A program made the translations under genes and the position numbers. Positions 1 through 7,628 of a DNA stretch of 20,564 nucleotides are shown here, piece by piece. This DNA is from an uncultured Clostridia bacterium (GTDB lineage Bacteria; Bacillota; Clostridia; TANB77; CAG-508): NCBI GenBank assembly GCA_934177555.1, contig CAKPPL010000012.1, positions 1-20,564 of the forward strand, in the 5' to 3' direction. The notes under the pieces were generated by a model, which was not told where the DNA came from, searched no databases, and saw only the letters and a program-made list of their open reading frames with translations. Numbering within the stretch: the stretch's first letter is position 1; every line of letters starts with the position of its first letter.

Positions 1-199
1 AATAGATGTAAACATAATAGTAGAATATGGAGCAAGAATTCCAGATGTAGCATTTGAAATTCAAAATAGAGTAAAAAAATCAGTTGAAAATATGACAGGA
101 TTAAAAGTAGAAGAAGTAAATGTACATGTACAAGGGGTAAAAACAGAAAAAGAAGAAATTAATGAAGAAGAAGTAGAAAGTCAAAAAGAAGAACAATAG
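1..199 (+). CDS. Asp23/Gls24 family envelope stress protein, C-terminal part (5' end outside window)
   Basis: The reading frame is open from base 2 and ends with TAG at 197–199, giving the last 65 residues. They contain the family-typical stretch VEYGARIPDVAFEIQNRV, followed by a helix and VNVHVQGV, then a Glu/Lys-rich tail. Asp23/Gls24 proteins are abundant, membrane-associated proteins linked to alkaline and envelope stress; in Staphylococcus, AmaP anchors Asp23 to the membrane. The next gene here is an AmaP homologue and the one after it a DUF2273 protein, which is the usual partner set and supports the call. The start codon, promoter and N-terminal half lie outside the window. Several Asp23 paralogues often exist per genome, so a specific gene symbol is not given. 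Confidence 0.88.
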   Translation, partial: IDVNIIVEYGARIPDVAFEIQNRVKKSVENMTGLKVEEVNVHVQGVKTEKEEINEEEVESQKEEQ

Positions 200-232
200 A
201 ATTTGACATATACTTAAGAGAGGAAGATAAAT

Positions 233-787
233 ATGAAATTTTTAGAAAGATTAGCACTAGTTATATATTCATATATAGTAATATTATTATCAGTAGTACT
301 TTGTCTATTAGTATTTAATTGGATAGATATAGAATCATTAAATCGAATTGTAGAAACAGTAGTAACTGGAGATATTTCTTCAAAAGTAGTATTAGGACTA
401 TCAGTAGTATTTATTTTACTATCAATAAAATGCATATTTTTTGATGAAAGATCAAAAGAAAAATTAAAAGAAGCACAAGGAATTCTTTTAAAAAATGAAA
501 ATGGGGAGTTAATGATTTCAAAAGAAACAATAGACAATATGGTAAAAAATGCTGTAGCAAGTTTTGAAGATATAAAAGAATGTAAAACAAGAATAGATGT
601 TAATATGGAAAATCAAATAATGATTACACTTGTTTTAGCAGTAAATGGAAATACAGTAATTAAAGATCTTGCAAGTAATATTCAAGATAAAGTAAAAGAT
701 GAAGTTAAAAAAGTTTCAGACTTAGAAGTAAAAACAGTAAATATAAAAATAACAGAGCTTCAAGAAGATAAAAAATTTACAGAATAA
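233..787 (+). CDS. amaP: Alkaline shock response membrane anchor protein AmaP
   Basis: The 184-residue protein has two hydrophobic segments (about residues 7–29 and 51–69) joined by a short polar loop. A soluble domain of about residues 85–180 follows and resembles Asp23 itself, with strands such as NQIMITLVLAVNG and VKTVNIKITEL. This two-helix plus Asp23-like layout is that of AmaP, which recruits Asp23 to the cytoplasmic face of the membrane. It lies 33 bp behind the asp23-like gene and 30 bp before the DUF2273 gene, which is the conserved order. A GAGAGGA Shine-Dalgarno at 218–224 is 8 nt from the ATG. No terminator is visible on either side, so it is probably cotranscribed with its neighbours. 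Confidence 0.85.
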   Translation: MKFLERLALVIYSYIVILLSVVLCLLVFNWIDIESLNRIVETVVTGDISSKVVLGLSVVFILLSIKCIFFDERSKEKLKEAQGILLKNENGELMISKETIDNMVKNAVASFEDIKECKTRIDVNMENQIMITLVLAVNGNTVIKDLASNIQDKVKDEVKKVSDLEVKTVNIKITELQEDKKFTE

Positions 788-817
788 AAAATTTTCGTAA
801 GAGAGGAATGTACTATA

Positions 818-1021
818 ATGAGTGAATTTAAAGATTTTTTAATGAAATATAGAGGAGCAATCATAGGAATTATAGTAGCAATATTAATATTATGCACAAG
901 ATTATATGAACTAATAATAACAATAGTTGTAATATTTATAGGAGCTATAGTTGGAAACTATATTCAACAAAATAAATTTGAAGTAAAAGAAAAGCTTAAA
1001 AATTTTATTGATAGATTATAA
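818..1021 (+). CDS. DUF2273 family small membrane protein
   Basis: This 67-residue protein starts with a short amphipathic segment (MSEFKDFLMKYRG) and has two closely spaced hydrophobic stretches, about residues 14–27 and 31–48, with a Gly-rich second helix (FIGAIVGNYI). A basic, charged tail ends it. Length, the KYRGAIIG start and the position directly behind amaP fit DUF2273, a small protein regularly found with Asp23 and AmaP in Bacillota. Its exact role is not established; a structural partner of the membrane-anchored Asp23 complex is an inference from conserved neighbourhood. An AGAGGA ribosome binding site precedes the ATG at a normal distance. Confidence 0.82.
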   Translation: MSEFKDFLMKYRGAIIGIIVAILILCTRLYELIITIVVIFIGAIVGNYIQQNKFEVKEKLKNFIDRL

Positions 1022-1039
1022 GAAAGGAATAATATCAAA

Positions 1040-1456
1040 ATGAAAAGATCAGCAATAAGAGAATTAGCATTCAGATTAATATATAGTTTAGAAATTCAAA
1101 AAATAGAAAATTTAGAAGAACAAATAGAACTATATTTAGAATGTAATGATGTAAATGAAGAAGAAGCAAAAGAATATATAAAAGATGCAATAATAGGAAT
1201 TACAGAAAATGAAGAGGAAATAAAAAAATTAATAGAAAAAAATCTAAAAGCTGATTGGAACATAGACAGAATATCAAAAATAGATTTAAGCTTATTAAAA
1301 CTTGCAATATATGAGATTAAATATAATGAAATACCATATAAAGTAGCAATAAATGAAAGCTTAGAATTAGCAAAAAAATATGGAGAGGAAAATTCTAAAA
1401 ATTTCATAAATGGAATATTAGCGAGTATAGTAAAGGAGCTTACAAATGAAGTATAA
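1040..1456 (+). CDS. nusB: Transcription antitermination factor NusB
   Basis: The 138-residue, all-helical protein begins MKRSAIRELAFRLIYSLE and ends with the family signature ESLELAKKYGEENSKNFINGIL, both typical of NusB. NusB pairs with NusE (ribosomal protein S10) at boxA RNA and keeps RNA polymerase processive on rRNA operons. Length matches the usual 130–150 residues. The gene sits 18 bp behind the DUF2273 gene with an AGAAAGGA Shine-Dalgarno, and its last 11 bp overlap the start of xseA, so the two are translationally coupled. The nusB–xseA–xseB order is common in Bacillota, though folD, which often sits between nusB and xseA, is missing here. Confidence 0.95.
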   Translation: MKRSAIRELAFRLIYSLEIQKIENLEEQIELYLECNDVNEEEAKEYIKDAIIGITENEEEIKKLIEKNLKADWNIDRISKIDLSLLKLAIYEIKYNEIPYKVAINESLELAKKYGEENSKNFINGILASIVKELTNEV

Positions 1457-2663
1457 TGCAGTCACAGTAACACAGTTAAACAAATACTTAAAAGATAGAT
1501 TTGACGAAGACGAGAACTTGAATGCAATATTGGTAAAAGGAGAAATTTCAAATTTTAAGAACCATTACACAGGACATCTATATTTTACATTAAAAGACGA
1601 AAATTCGTTAATAAAATGTATTATGTTTAAAAGCTATGCTGAAAGGCTAGCTTTTAAACCAAAAGATGGAATGAAGGTAATGGTTTTTGGGTCTGTATCT
1701 GTATTTGAGAGAGATGGAGTATATCAAATATATACGAAATCAATGTTAGAAGATGGAATGGGCGATTTACATGAAAAATTTGAACAATTAAAACAACAAT
1801 TAGAAAAAGAAGGATTATTTGATGAATCACATAAAAAAGCTATTCCATTATATCCAAAAACAATAGGAGTATTAACATCTCAAACAGGAGCAGTAATAAG
1901 AGATATAATAAATGTTTCAACACGAAGAAATCCTAATGTTCATATTAGATTGCTACCAGTTCCAGTACAAGGGCCAGGAGCAGCAGAAAAAATAGCAGAA
2001 AAAATAAAACAAATGAATGAACGAAAATTAGCAGATGTAATTATAGTTGGAAGAGGAGGAGGTTCATTAGAGGATTTATGGCCATTTAATGAAGAAATAG
2101 TTGCAAGAGCAATTTATAATTCAGAAATTCCAATTATCTCTGCTGTAGGACATGAAACAGATTTTACAATAGCAGATTTTGTTGCAGATTTAAGAGCACC
2201 AACACCATCTGCAGCAGCAGAATTAGCAGTTCCAGATATATATGAATTAAAACAAAAAATAAATAATTATCAAAATAGATACAGAATTGCATTAAAAAAA
2301 CAGATAGAAATAATGAGATTAAGATATGAAAAATGCATGAAATCAAGAATATTTACTGACCCAACAAGAAATATTAAGGACAAATATATAATTATTGATA
2401 CATATATAAAGCGATTGGAGAATAAAATAAAAAATATTCAAAGTGATAAAAAATCAGAATTTCTAAAAACAGTTGCAAAATTAGATACATTAAGTCCATT
2501 AAAAACACTTACAAGAGGGTATTGTTTAACAGAAAAATATAATAAAATAGTAAAAAGTGTAAAACAATTACAATTAAATGATAAAATTGAATTAAAATTT
2601 TCAGATGGAATAGCAAGTGCTACAGTAGAGAATATTAATTTAAAAGAAACCAAGGAGGAATAA
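1446..2663 (+). CDS. xseA: Exodeoxyribonuclease VII large subunit
   Basis: This 405-residue protein is the catalytic subunit of exonuclease VII, which degrades single-stranded DNA from both ends. The N-terminal OB fold covers about residues 1–100 (VTQLNKYLKD, VKGEISNFKNHYTGHLYFTL). The catalytic domain carries the diagnostic motifs GRGGGSLEDLWPFN from residue 202, GHETDFTIADFVADLRA from residue 235 and TPSAAAE just after. A charged helical region of about residues 265–350 matches the part that binds XseB. The ATG at 1446 has AAAGGAG (1433–1439) at 6 nt and overlaps the nusB end by 11 bp. It is slightly shorter than the E. coli enzyme but normal for Clostridia. The stop codon directly abuts the next ATG. 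xseB follows one gene later. Confidence 0.96.
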   Translation: MKYNAVTVTQLNKYLKDRFDEDENLNAILVKGEISNFKNHYTGHLYFTLKDENSLIKCIMFKSYAERLAFKPKDGMKVMVFGSVSVFERDGVYQIYTKSMLEDGMGDLHEKFEQLKQQLEKEGLFDESHKKAIPLYPKTIGVLTSQTGAVIRDIINVSTRRNPNVHIRLLPVPVQGPGAAEKIAEKIKQMNERKLADVIIVGRGGGSLEDLWPFNEEIVARAIYNSEIPIISAVGHETDFTIADFVADLRAPTPSAAAELAVPDIYELKQKINNYQNRYRIALKKQIEIMRLRYEKCMKSRIFTDPTRNIKDKYIIIDTYIKRLENKIKNIQSDKKSEFLKTVAKLDTLSPLKTLTRGYCLTEKYNKIVKSVKQLQLNDKIELKFSDGIASATVENINLKETKEE

Positions 2664-3137
2664 ATGGATAAACAAAAAATATTAACAATTGGTCTAATAA
2701 TTACAATTATACTTTTAATAGCAGTTATTTTTTATGCAGTATATGAACCTAAAAATAATAAAGAAATTATAGACAATGTAAATAATGTTAACGAAACAAT
2801 GGAAAATACTCAAATAAACAATACAAATACTAGTACTACTAATACAATAACTAATCAAGTAGTAGAAAATGAAACTATAGAAAATAAAAAAGATGAAGAA
2901 AAATATGTTGGGGAAGAAGAAAAAAATACAGATCAAGAAGCAACAGAACAAATTAATAAAGATGAAAAATCTATTAAATTAGCTAAACAAAAATGGGGAG
3001 AAAATGACACAAGTGTAACATACAACATTGAGCAAAAAGAAAATAACTTATATTATATATCTGTAACCAGAGATGCCAATGTATTAGCATGGTATGAGGT
3101 AAATACAGATACATGGGAAATAAGTGATTACAATTAA
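2664..3137 (+). CDS. Membrane-anchored protein with a possible PepSY-like C-terminal domain
   Basis: I do not recognise this 157-residue protein by name. Residues 5–26 form one membrane helix with no lipobox Cys. Residues about 30–100 are a low-complexity Asn/Thr then Glu/Lys-rich linker, expected to be unfolded. The C-terminal 55 residues (SIKLAKQKWGENDTSV to the end) look like a small folded unit: a helix, then strands ending WYEVNTDTWEISDYN. This resembles the helix–strand plan of PepSY-type domains, but the match is only by eye. The topology suggests the domain is outside the membrane. The ATG touches the xseA stop codon and its AAGGAGG (2651–2657) lies inside xseA, so translation is coupled. 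It separates xseA from xseB, which are usually adjacent. Confidence 0.7.
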   Translation: MDKQKILTIGLIITIILLIAVIFYAVYEPKNNKEIIDNVNNVNETMENTQINNTNTSTTNTITNQVVENETIENKKDEEKYVGEEEKNTDQEATEQINKDEKSIKLAKQKWGENDTSVTYNIEQKENNLYYISVTRDANVLAWYEVNTDTWEISDYN

Positions 3138-3157
3138 AATTTAGAAAGAGGAAAAAA

Positions 3158-3379
3158 ATGAAAAAAGAAAATTTTGAAGAATCTATGTCAAAACTAGAAG
3201 AAATAGTAACAGAATTAGAAAAAGGTAATTTAAGTTTAGAAGAATCAGTTGAAAAATTTGAAGAAGGAATGAAAATATCTAAACAATGCAATAAAATATT
3301 AGAAGACTCAGAAAAAAAGATAACTATATTATTAGAAAATGATGATAAAATAATAGAAGAGGACTTTGAAACAGAATAA
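3158..3379 (+). CDS. xseB: Exodeoxyribonuclease VII small subunit
   Basis: The 73-residue protein has the compact helical hairpin of XseB: FEESMSKLEEIVTELEKGNL, then SLEESVEKFEEGMKISKQC, and a short charged tail. These two stretches are the family hallmark, including the LEKGNLSLEES turn. XseB binds several copies to the extended helices of XseA and is needed for a stable exonuclease VII. Length is in the usual 60–85 range. It has an AGAAAGAGGAAA ribosome binding site and lies 20 bp behind the unrecognised membrane protein gene, in the same probable operon as xseA. Confidence 0.95.
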   Translation: MKKENFEESMSKLEEIVTELEKGNLSLEESVEKFEEGMKISKQCNKILEDSEKKITILLENDDKIIEEDFETE

Positions 3380-3400
3380 AAATAGAGAGGAAAAGGGGAA

Positions 3401-3841
3401 ATGAATAATTTTCAAAATGCAATAACAAATAAATTTTTGTATATACCATTATTAGTATGGTTTTGTATACAATTATTTAAAGTAATATATGAATTAATAA
3501 AAACTAAAAAGTTTAATTTTAAAAGAATAATGGGAGCTGGAGGAATGCCAAGCTCACATTCAGCAGTTGTAACATGTTTAGCAATGATGACAGGAAAAAG
3601 TGCAGGATTTGATTCTAATATTTTTGCTATATCAGTTATTTTTGCAATGGTTGTAATGTATGATGCTGCTGGTGTAAGGAGAGCTGCTGGAAAACAAGCA
3701 CATTTATTAAATAAAATAATAGAAACACCAGGATTGTCAAATGTTCAAGTTCAAGAAAGATTGGTAGAAGTATTAGGGCATTCACCATTACAAGTAATTG
3801 TAGGAGCTATTATAGGAATTATAGTTGGACTTATTGCTTAA
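3401..3841 (+). CDS. Divergent PAP2 (DUF212) family integral membrane protein
   Basis: The 146-residue protein has four hydrophobic segments and the two motifs that define the divergent PAP2 family: GAGGMPSSHSAVVT (about residues 46–59) and YDAAGVRRAAGKQAHLLN (about residues 87–104). Homologues include Bacillus subtilis YuiD. The motifs recall the catalytic Ser-His and Arg residues of PAP2 phosphatases, so a role in hydrolysing a membrane-linked phosphate substrate is possible, but no substrate is established. It follows xseB after 21 bp, with an AGGGGA ribosome binding site, and precedes fhs by about 30 bp. It probably belongs to the same transcript; no functional link to either neighbour is apparent. 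Confidence 0.88.
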   Translation: MNNFQNAITNKFLYIPLLVWFCIQLFKVIYELIKTKKFNFKRIMGAGGMPSSHSAVVTCLAMMTGKSAGFDSNIFAISVIFAMVVMYDAAGVRRAAGKQAHLLNKIIETPGLSNVQVQERLVEVLGHSPLQVIVGAIIGIIVGLIA

Positions 3842-3874
3842 TTTTCTTATAAAGTCAAGAAAGGAATGATAAAA

Positions 3875-5536
3875 ATGACAGATATAGAAATTGCAAAAAA
3901 CACTGAACTAAAGAAAATAACAGAAATAGCAAAAGATATAAATATATATGAAGACGATTTAGAATTATATGGAAAATATAAAGCAAAAATTTCAAATGAA
4001 GTAAATGAAAAAATAATAAATAATAAAGATGGTAAATTAATATTAGTAACAGCTATAAGTCCAACACCATTAGGAGAAGGAAAAACAACAATATCTATAT
4101 CAATAGCAGATGGATTAAGAAAAATTGGTAAAAAATCAATTTTAGCATTAAGAGAACCTTCATTAGGACCTGTATTTGGAGTAAAGGGAGGAGCAACAGG
4201 TGGAGGATATTCACAAGTTGCTCCAATGGAAGATATTAATTTACATTTTACAGGAGACATTCATGCAATAACATCAGCAAATAATTTATTATCAGCAATG
4301 ATTGATAATCATATATATCATGGCAATAGTTTAGGAATAGAAAAAGTAGTTTGGAAAAGATGTTTAGATTTAAATGATAGACAATTAAGAAAAGTAAATA
4401 CTGGATTATCAGGTGAAAGTAAAATAGTTCCTAGAGAAGATAATTTTGATATAACAGTTGCATCAGAAGTAATGGCAATATTATGTTTATCAACGAATAT
4501 TCAAGATTTAAAAAATAGATTAGGAAATATATTAATAGGATATAATAAAGAAAATAAACCCATATATGCTAAAGATTTAAAAGCAGAAGGTAGTATGGCA
4601 GTTTTATTAAAAGATGCAATAAAACCAAATTTGGTACAAACATTAGAACATACACCAGCATTAATACATGGAGGACCATTTGCTAATATTGCACATGGAT
4701 GTAACAGTATTATAGCAACTAAAATGGCAATGAAATTAGCAGATTATTGTATAACAGAAGCTGGATTTGGAGCAGATTTAGGAGCAGAAAAATTCTTAGA
4801 TATAAAATGTAGAAATGCAAATATTAGACCAGATGCAGTAGTATGTGTTGCAACAATAAAAGCATTAAAATATCATGGAGGACTTTCTAAAGAATTATTA
4901 CAACAAGAAAATATGATTAGTCTAGAAAAAGGAATGGATAATTTATATAGGCATATAGATAATATAAGAGGAAAGTTTGGATTAAATGTAATAGTAGCTA
5001 TAAATAAATATAATACAGATACAGAAAAAGAGATTGAATTTGTACAAAAAGAATTAGAAAAAAGAGAAATTCCATCAAGTGTTGTAGAAAGCTGGGCTAA
5101 AGGTGGAGATGGTGCAATAGATATTTCAAAAAAAATAGTAGAACTTGTTAATAAAAAAGAAGAATTTGAATATATTTATGATTTAGATGAAAAAATCATT
5201 GAAAAAATAAATAAAATAGCAATGAAAATATATGGAGCAAAAGCTGTAAAATACTCAGAAGAAGTAACTAAAAAAATAGAGGAAATAGAAGAATTAGGAT
5301 ATGGCAATTTACCTATATGTATTGCAAAAACACAATATTCATTTTCAGATGATGAAAAAAATCTTCAATGTGATGAACCATTTGAAATAAATGTAAGAGA
5401 TGTAGAACTAAAAACAGGAGCAGGATTTATTGTTGTACTTGCAGGAAAAATTATGACAATGCCAGGACTTCCTAAAATACCATCAGCAGAGAAAATTGAT
5501 TTAAATGAAAATGGAGAAATCATAGGAATATTTTAA
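3875..5536 (+). CDS. fhs: Formate–tetrahydrofolate ligase
   Basis: Fhs joins formate to tetrahydrofolate using ATP and makes 10-formyl-THF, which feeds purine synthesis and, in acetogens, the methyl branch of the Wood–Ljungdahl pathway. The sequence shows the P-loop TPLGEGKTT at residues 64–72, followed by REPSLGPVFGVKGGATGGGY and VAPMEDINLHFTGDIHAI, all strictly typical. The C-terminus PGLPKIPSAEKID is also characteristic. An in-frame ATG exists at 3866, but the AAAGGA Shine-Dalgarno (3860–3865) touches it; the ATG at 3875 is 9 nt away and gives a normal N-terminus (MTDIEIAKNTEL), so I use it (553 residues, usual length). Together with thyA and dfrA it is one of three folate-dependent genes in the window, though not adjacent to them. 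Confidence 0.97.
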   Translation: MTDIEIAKNTELKKITEIAKDINIYEDDLELYGKYKAKISNEVNEKIINNKDGKLILVTAISPTPLGEGKTTISISIADGLRKIGKKSILALREPSLGPVFGVKGGATGGGYSQVAPMEDINLHFTGDIHAITSANNLLSAMIDNHIYHGNSLGIEKVVWKRCLDLNDRQLRKVNTGLSGESKIVPREDNFDITVASEVMAILCLSTNIQDLKNRLGNILIGYNKENKPIYAKDLKAEGSMAVLLKDAIKPNLVQTLEHTPALIHGGPFANIAHGCNSIIATKMAMKLADYCITEAGFGADLGAEKFLDIKCRNANIRPDAVVCVATIKALKYHGGLSKELLQQENMISLEKGMDNLYRHIDNIRGKFGLNVIVAINKYNTDTEKEIEFVQKELEKREIPSSVVESWAKGGDGAIDISKKIVELVNKKEEFEYIYDLDEKIIEKINKIAMKIYGAKAVKYSEEVTKKIEEIEELGYGNLPICIAKTQYSFSDDEKNLQCDEPFEINVRDVELKTGAGFIVVLAGKIMTMPGLPKIPSAEKIDLNENGEIIGIF

Positions 5537-5543
5537 TAAATAC

Positions 5544-5572
5544 TTGACTTTAGTTAAAGATATTGATATATA
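5544..5572 (+). promoter_or_regulatory. Housekeeping (SigA-type) promoter of the pilin-like gene
   Basis: A -35 box TTGACT (5544–5549) and a -10 box TATATA (5567–5572) are separated by exactly 17 nt. Transcription would start near 5579, leaving a leader of about 25 nt before the ATG at 5604. The promoter overlaps a perfect inverted repeat (5548–5589), described separately, so it may be regulated. Confidence 0.7.
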
Positions 5573-5589
5573 TAAGTGAGTAACTAAAG
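5548..5589. repeat. Perfect 9-bp inverted repeat bracketing the -10 box (possible operator)
   Basis: CTTTAGTTA at 5548–5556 is repeated as its exact reverse complement TAACTAAAG at 5581–5589. The arms are 24 nt apart, with the dyad centre at about 5568, on the -10 box. Arm centres are 33 bp apart, about three helical turns, so a bound dimer or tetramer would see both arms on the same DNA face. Since transcription should start near 5579, the left arm is not in the RNA, so an RNA hairpin is unlikely. Confidence 0.5.
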
Positions 5590-5603
5590 ATAGGGGGATA
5601 AAA

Positions 5604-6083
5604 ATGCAAAAACACGAAAGAGGAGTTAGTTTAATAGCACTAGTAGTAACAATAGTGGTATTACTAATATTAGCAGGAGTAAGCATAGTAATGCTAACAG
5701 GAGATAATGGAATAATAACAAATGCACAAAATGTACAAGTTCAAAATAAAAAATCAGAAGTAACAGAAAAAATGAAAATAGCATATAACTCTGCACAAAC
5801 AGAGGCAAGAGTAAAAATGGCTTTAGTAGATGGATATAAACCATTAGAACATCTAGAAGAATTAGCCAATATAATGTCTAAAGATTTAGATGGAGCACCA
5901 GTATCTGAAGGAAATATACCAGAACAACAGGGAATAACAAATGGTTATAATATATATTATAATAAAGAAGAAAAAACAATAACAATGTTATATGGAGACA
6001 GTAAATTTGCATTAAAAGTGGGAGAAAATGCAAGAGATAATTTATATCCAAATATAAAAGCAGTAATGCATGTTAATATATAA
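5604..6083 (+). CDS. Type IV pilin-like protein with prepilin-type N-terminus
   Basis: The 159-residue protein starts with a short basic leader, MQKHERG, directly followed by a long hydrophobic helix (VSLIALVVTIVVLLILAGV), the layout of type IV prepilins and pseudopilins. A prepilin peptidase would cut after Gly7. Mature residue 5 would be Ala12, where classical pilins have Glu. After the helix come a GDNGIITNAQ stretch, an amphipathic helix and a small globular domain of about 90 residues that I cannot assign. Stand-alone genes with this RGVSLIALVVTI-type start are common in gut Clostridia. No pilus assembly ATPase, platform protein or peptidase gene lies in the window. The gene has its own promoter and terminator, with an AGGGGGA ribosome binding site. 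A surface or secreted role is inferred. Confidence 0.75.
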   Translation: MQKHERGVSLIALVVTIVVLLILAGVSIVMLTGDNGIITNAQNVQVQNKKSEVTEKMKIAYNSAQTEARVKMALVDGYKPLEHLEELANIMSKDLDGAPVSEGNIPEQQGITNGYNIYYNKEEKTITMLYGDSKFALKVGENARDNLYPNIKAVMHVNI

Positions 6084-6094
6084 ATAAAAAGTAT

Positions 6095-6119
6095 AAAAGT
6101 AGGGAAACCTGCTTTTTTT
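6095..6119 (+). terminator. Intrinsic terminator after the pilin-like gene
   Basis: A stem AGTAGG / CCTGCT (one G–T wobble) closes a GAAA tetraloop at 6104–6107 and is extended by an A-run pairing with the T-run. Seven T follow at 6113–6119. It closes the single-gene unit that begins at the 5544 promoter and insulates miaB. Confidence 0.85.
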
Positions 6120-6128
6120 ATTATTAAA

Positions 6129-6156
6129 TTACTTTATTTTTATTACAAAATATGAT
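6129..6156 (+). promoter_or_regulatory. Possible promoter of miaB–mutS
   Basis: A weak -35 (TTACTT, 6129–6134) and a good -10 (TATGAT, 6151–6156) are 16 nt apart, with the start expected near 6163, before the ATG at 6192. The terminator just upstream makes a promoter here necessary. An alternative -10 is TAAAAT at 6156–6161. Confidence 0.4.
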
Positions 6157-6191
6157 AAAATATGCAAGTAAAAAAGAGAAAGGAAAGCAAA

Positions 6192-7604
6192 ATGGAAACA
6201 AAACAAGAAATAGAAAATCAAAAAAAATATATAGAAAAAGTAAAAGAAATAAACTTAAATAAAAATAAAAAATACTATATATTAACAATGGGATGTCAAC
6301 TAAATGAAAATGACTCAGAAAAACTAAGTGGAATGATAGAACAAATGGGATATACTTTAGTAGAAGATTATACCAAAGCAGACTTAGTTATATTTAATAC
6401 ATGCTGTGTTAGAGAAAATGCAGAAGATAAATTATTTGGAAAATTAGGAGAATTAAAAAAAGTAAAAGAACAAAGAGGAACAATAATTGCTATTGGTGGA
6501 TGTATGATGCAAGAAAAACATATAACAGATAAGATTCATGAAAGTTATCAATATACAGATATTATTTTTGGAACACATACATTACAAAGATTTCCAGAAG
6601 ATTTATATAAAAGTTTAGAAAATAATAAAAAATTGTTAGATGTTCTAGATATTGATGGAGAAGTTTATGAAGGATTACCTATAAAAAGAACAAGTAATAT
6701 AAAAGCATCAGTTACAATTATGTATGGATGTGATAAATTTTGTACTTATTGTATAGTACCATATGTAAGAGGAAGAGAAAGAAGTAGACATCCAAAAGAT
6801 ATATTAAAAGAAATAGGACAATTAGCTAAAGAAGGATATAAAGAAATTACACTATTAGGTCAAAATGTAAATTCTTATTTAAGAGCAGAGCAATGGAAAG
6901 AAAAAGGAATAGAATATGAAGGAATAAATTCATTTGCAACATTGTTAAAAGCAGTAAATAAAATAGAAGGAATAGAAAGAATAAGATTTATATCACCACA
7001 TCCAAAAGACTTTACAGATGATGTAATAGAAGCAATAGCAACATGTGATAAAGTATGTAAATTAGTACATTTACCATTACAATCAGGAAGTACAAATGTT
7101 TTAAAAATAATGAATAGAAAATATACAAAAGAGCAGTATTTAGAACTTGTAGAAAAAATGAAAAAAACAATTCCAAACTTAACATTATCAACAGATATAA
7201 TAGTAGGGTTTGCAGGAGAGACAGACCAAGACTTTGAAGATACATTAGATGTCGTAAGAAAAGTATGTTTTGAACAAGTATATATGTTTATATATTCAAG
7301 AAGAAGAGGGACACCAGGAGATAAAATGGAAAATCAAGTTCCAGAAGAAACAAAACATATAAGATTTAATAAATTAAAGGAATTAGTAGAAAGTCAAATT
7401 GCAGAAAATAATCAAAAATATATAGGAACAATACAAAAAGTTTTGGTAGAAGGACCAAGTAAAAACAATTCAGAATTATTAACAGGTAGAACAGATAGTA
7501 ATAAAGTTGTTATATTTGAAGGAGAACCTGAATTAAAAGATAAAATTATTGAATTAAAAATTATATCAGAACACATGTGGTATTTAAAAGGTCAAAAGAT
7601 ATAA
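6192..7604 (+). CDS. miaB: tRNA-2-methylthio-N6-dimethylallyladenosine synthase MiaB
   Basis: MiaB is a radical SAM enzyme with two Fe–S clusters; it adds a methylthio group to isopentenyl-adenosine 37 of tRNAs reading codons that start with U. Numbered from the ATG at 6192 (470 residues), the N-terminal domain has its three cluster ligands C35 (MGCQLNENDSE), C71 (FNTCCVRENAE) and C104 (IGGCMMQ). The radical SAM motif is GCDKFCTYCIVPYVRGRERSR with C180, C184 and C187. The RGRERSR continuation separates MiaB from MtaB and RimO. A TRAM domain ends the protein. A longer start at 6162 is possible, but AGAAAGGAAAG sits just before 6192 and its spacing favours the shorter form. mutS follows after 24 bp, as in many Clostridia. 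Confidence 0.96.
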   Translation: METKQEIENQKKYIEKVKEINLNKNKKYYILTMGCQLNENDSEKLSGMIEQMGYTLVEDYTKADLVIFNTCCVRENAEDKLFGKLGELKKVKEQRGTIIAIGGCMMQEKHITDKIHESYQYTDIIFGTHTLQRFPEDLYKSLENNKKLLDVLDIDGEVYEGLPIKRTSNIKASVTIMYGCDKFCTYCIVPYVRGRERSRHPKDILKEIGQLAKEGYKEITLLGQNVNSYLRAEQWKEKGIEYEGINSFATLLKAVNKIEGIERIRFISPHPKDFTDDVIEAIATCDKVCKLVHLPLQSGSTNVLKIMNRKYTKEQYLELVEKMKKTIPNLTLSTDIIVGFAGETDQDFEDTLDVVRKVCFEQVYMFIYSRRRGTPGDKMENQVPEETKHIRFNKLKELVESQIAENNQKYIGTIQKVLVEGPSKNNSELLTGRTDSNKVVIFEGEPELKDKIIELKIISEHMWYLKGQKI

Positions 7605-7628
7605 AAACAATCAAAGGAGGAAAAGAAG

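Noticed and set aside
203..231. TTGACA with a GATAAA 17 nt downstream, a possible promoter before amaP.
   Set aside because: The start site would fall at about 238, after the Shine-Dalgarno and inside the amaP coding region, so it cannot make a normal amaP message; probably chance in AT-rich DNA.
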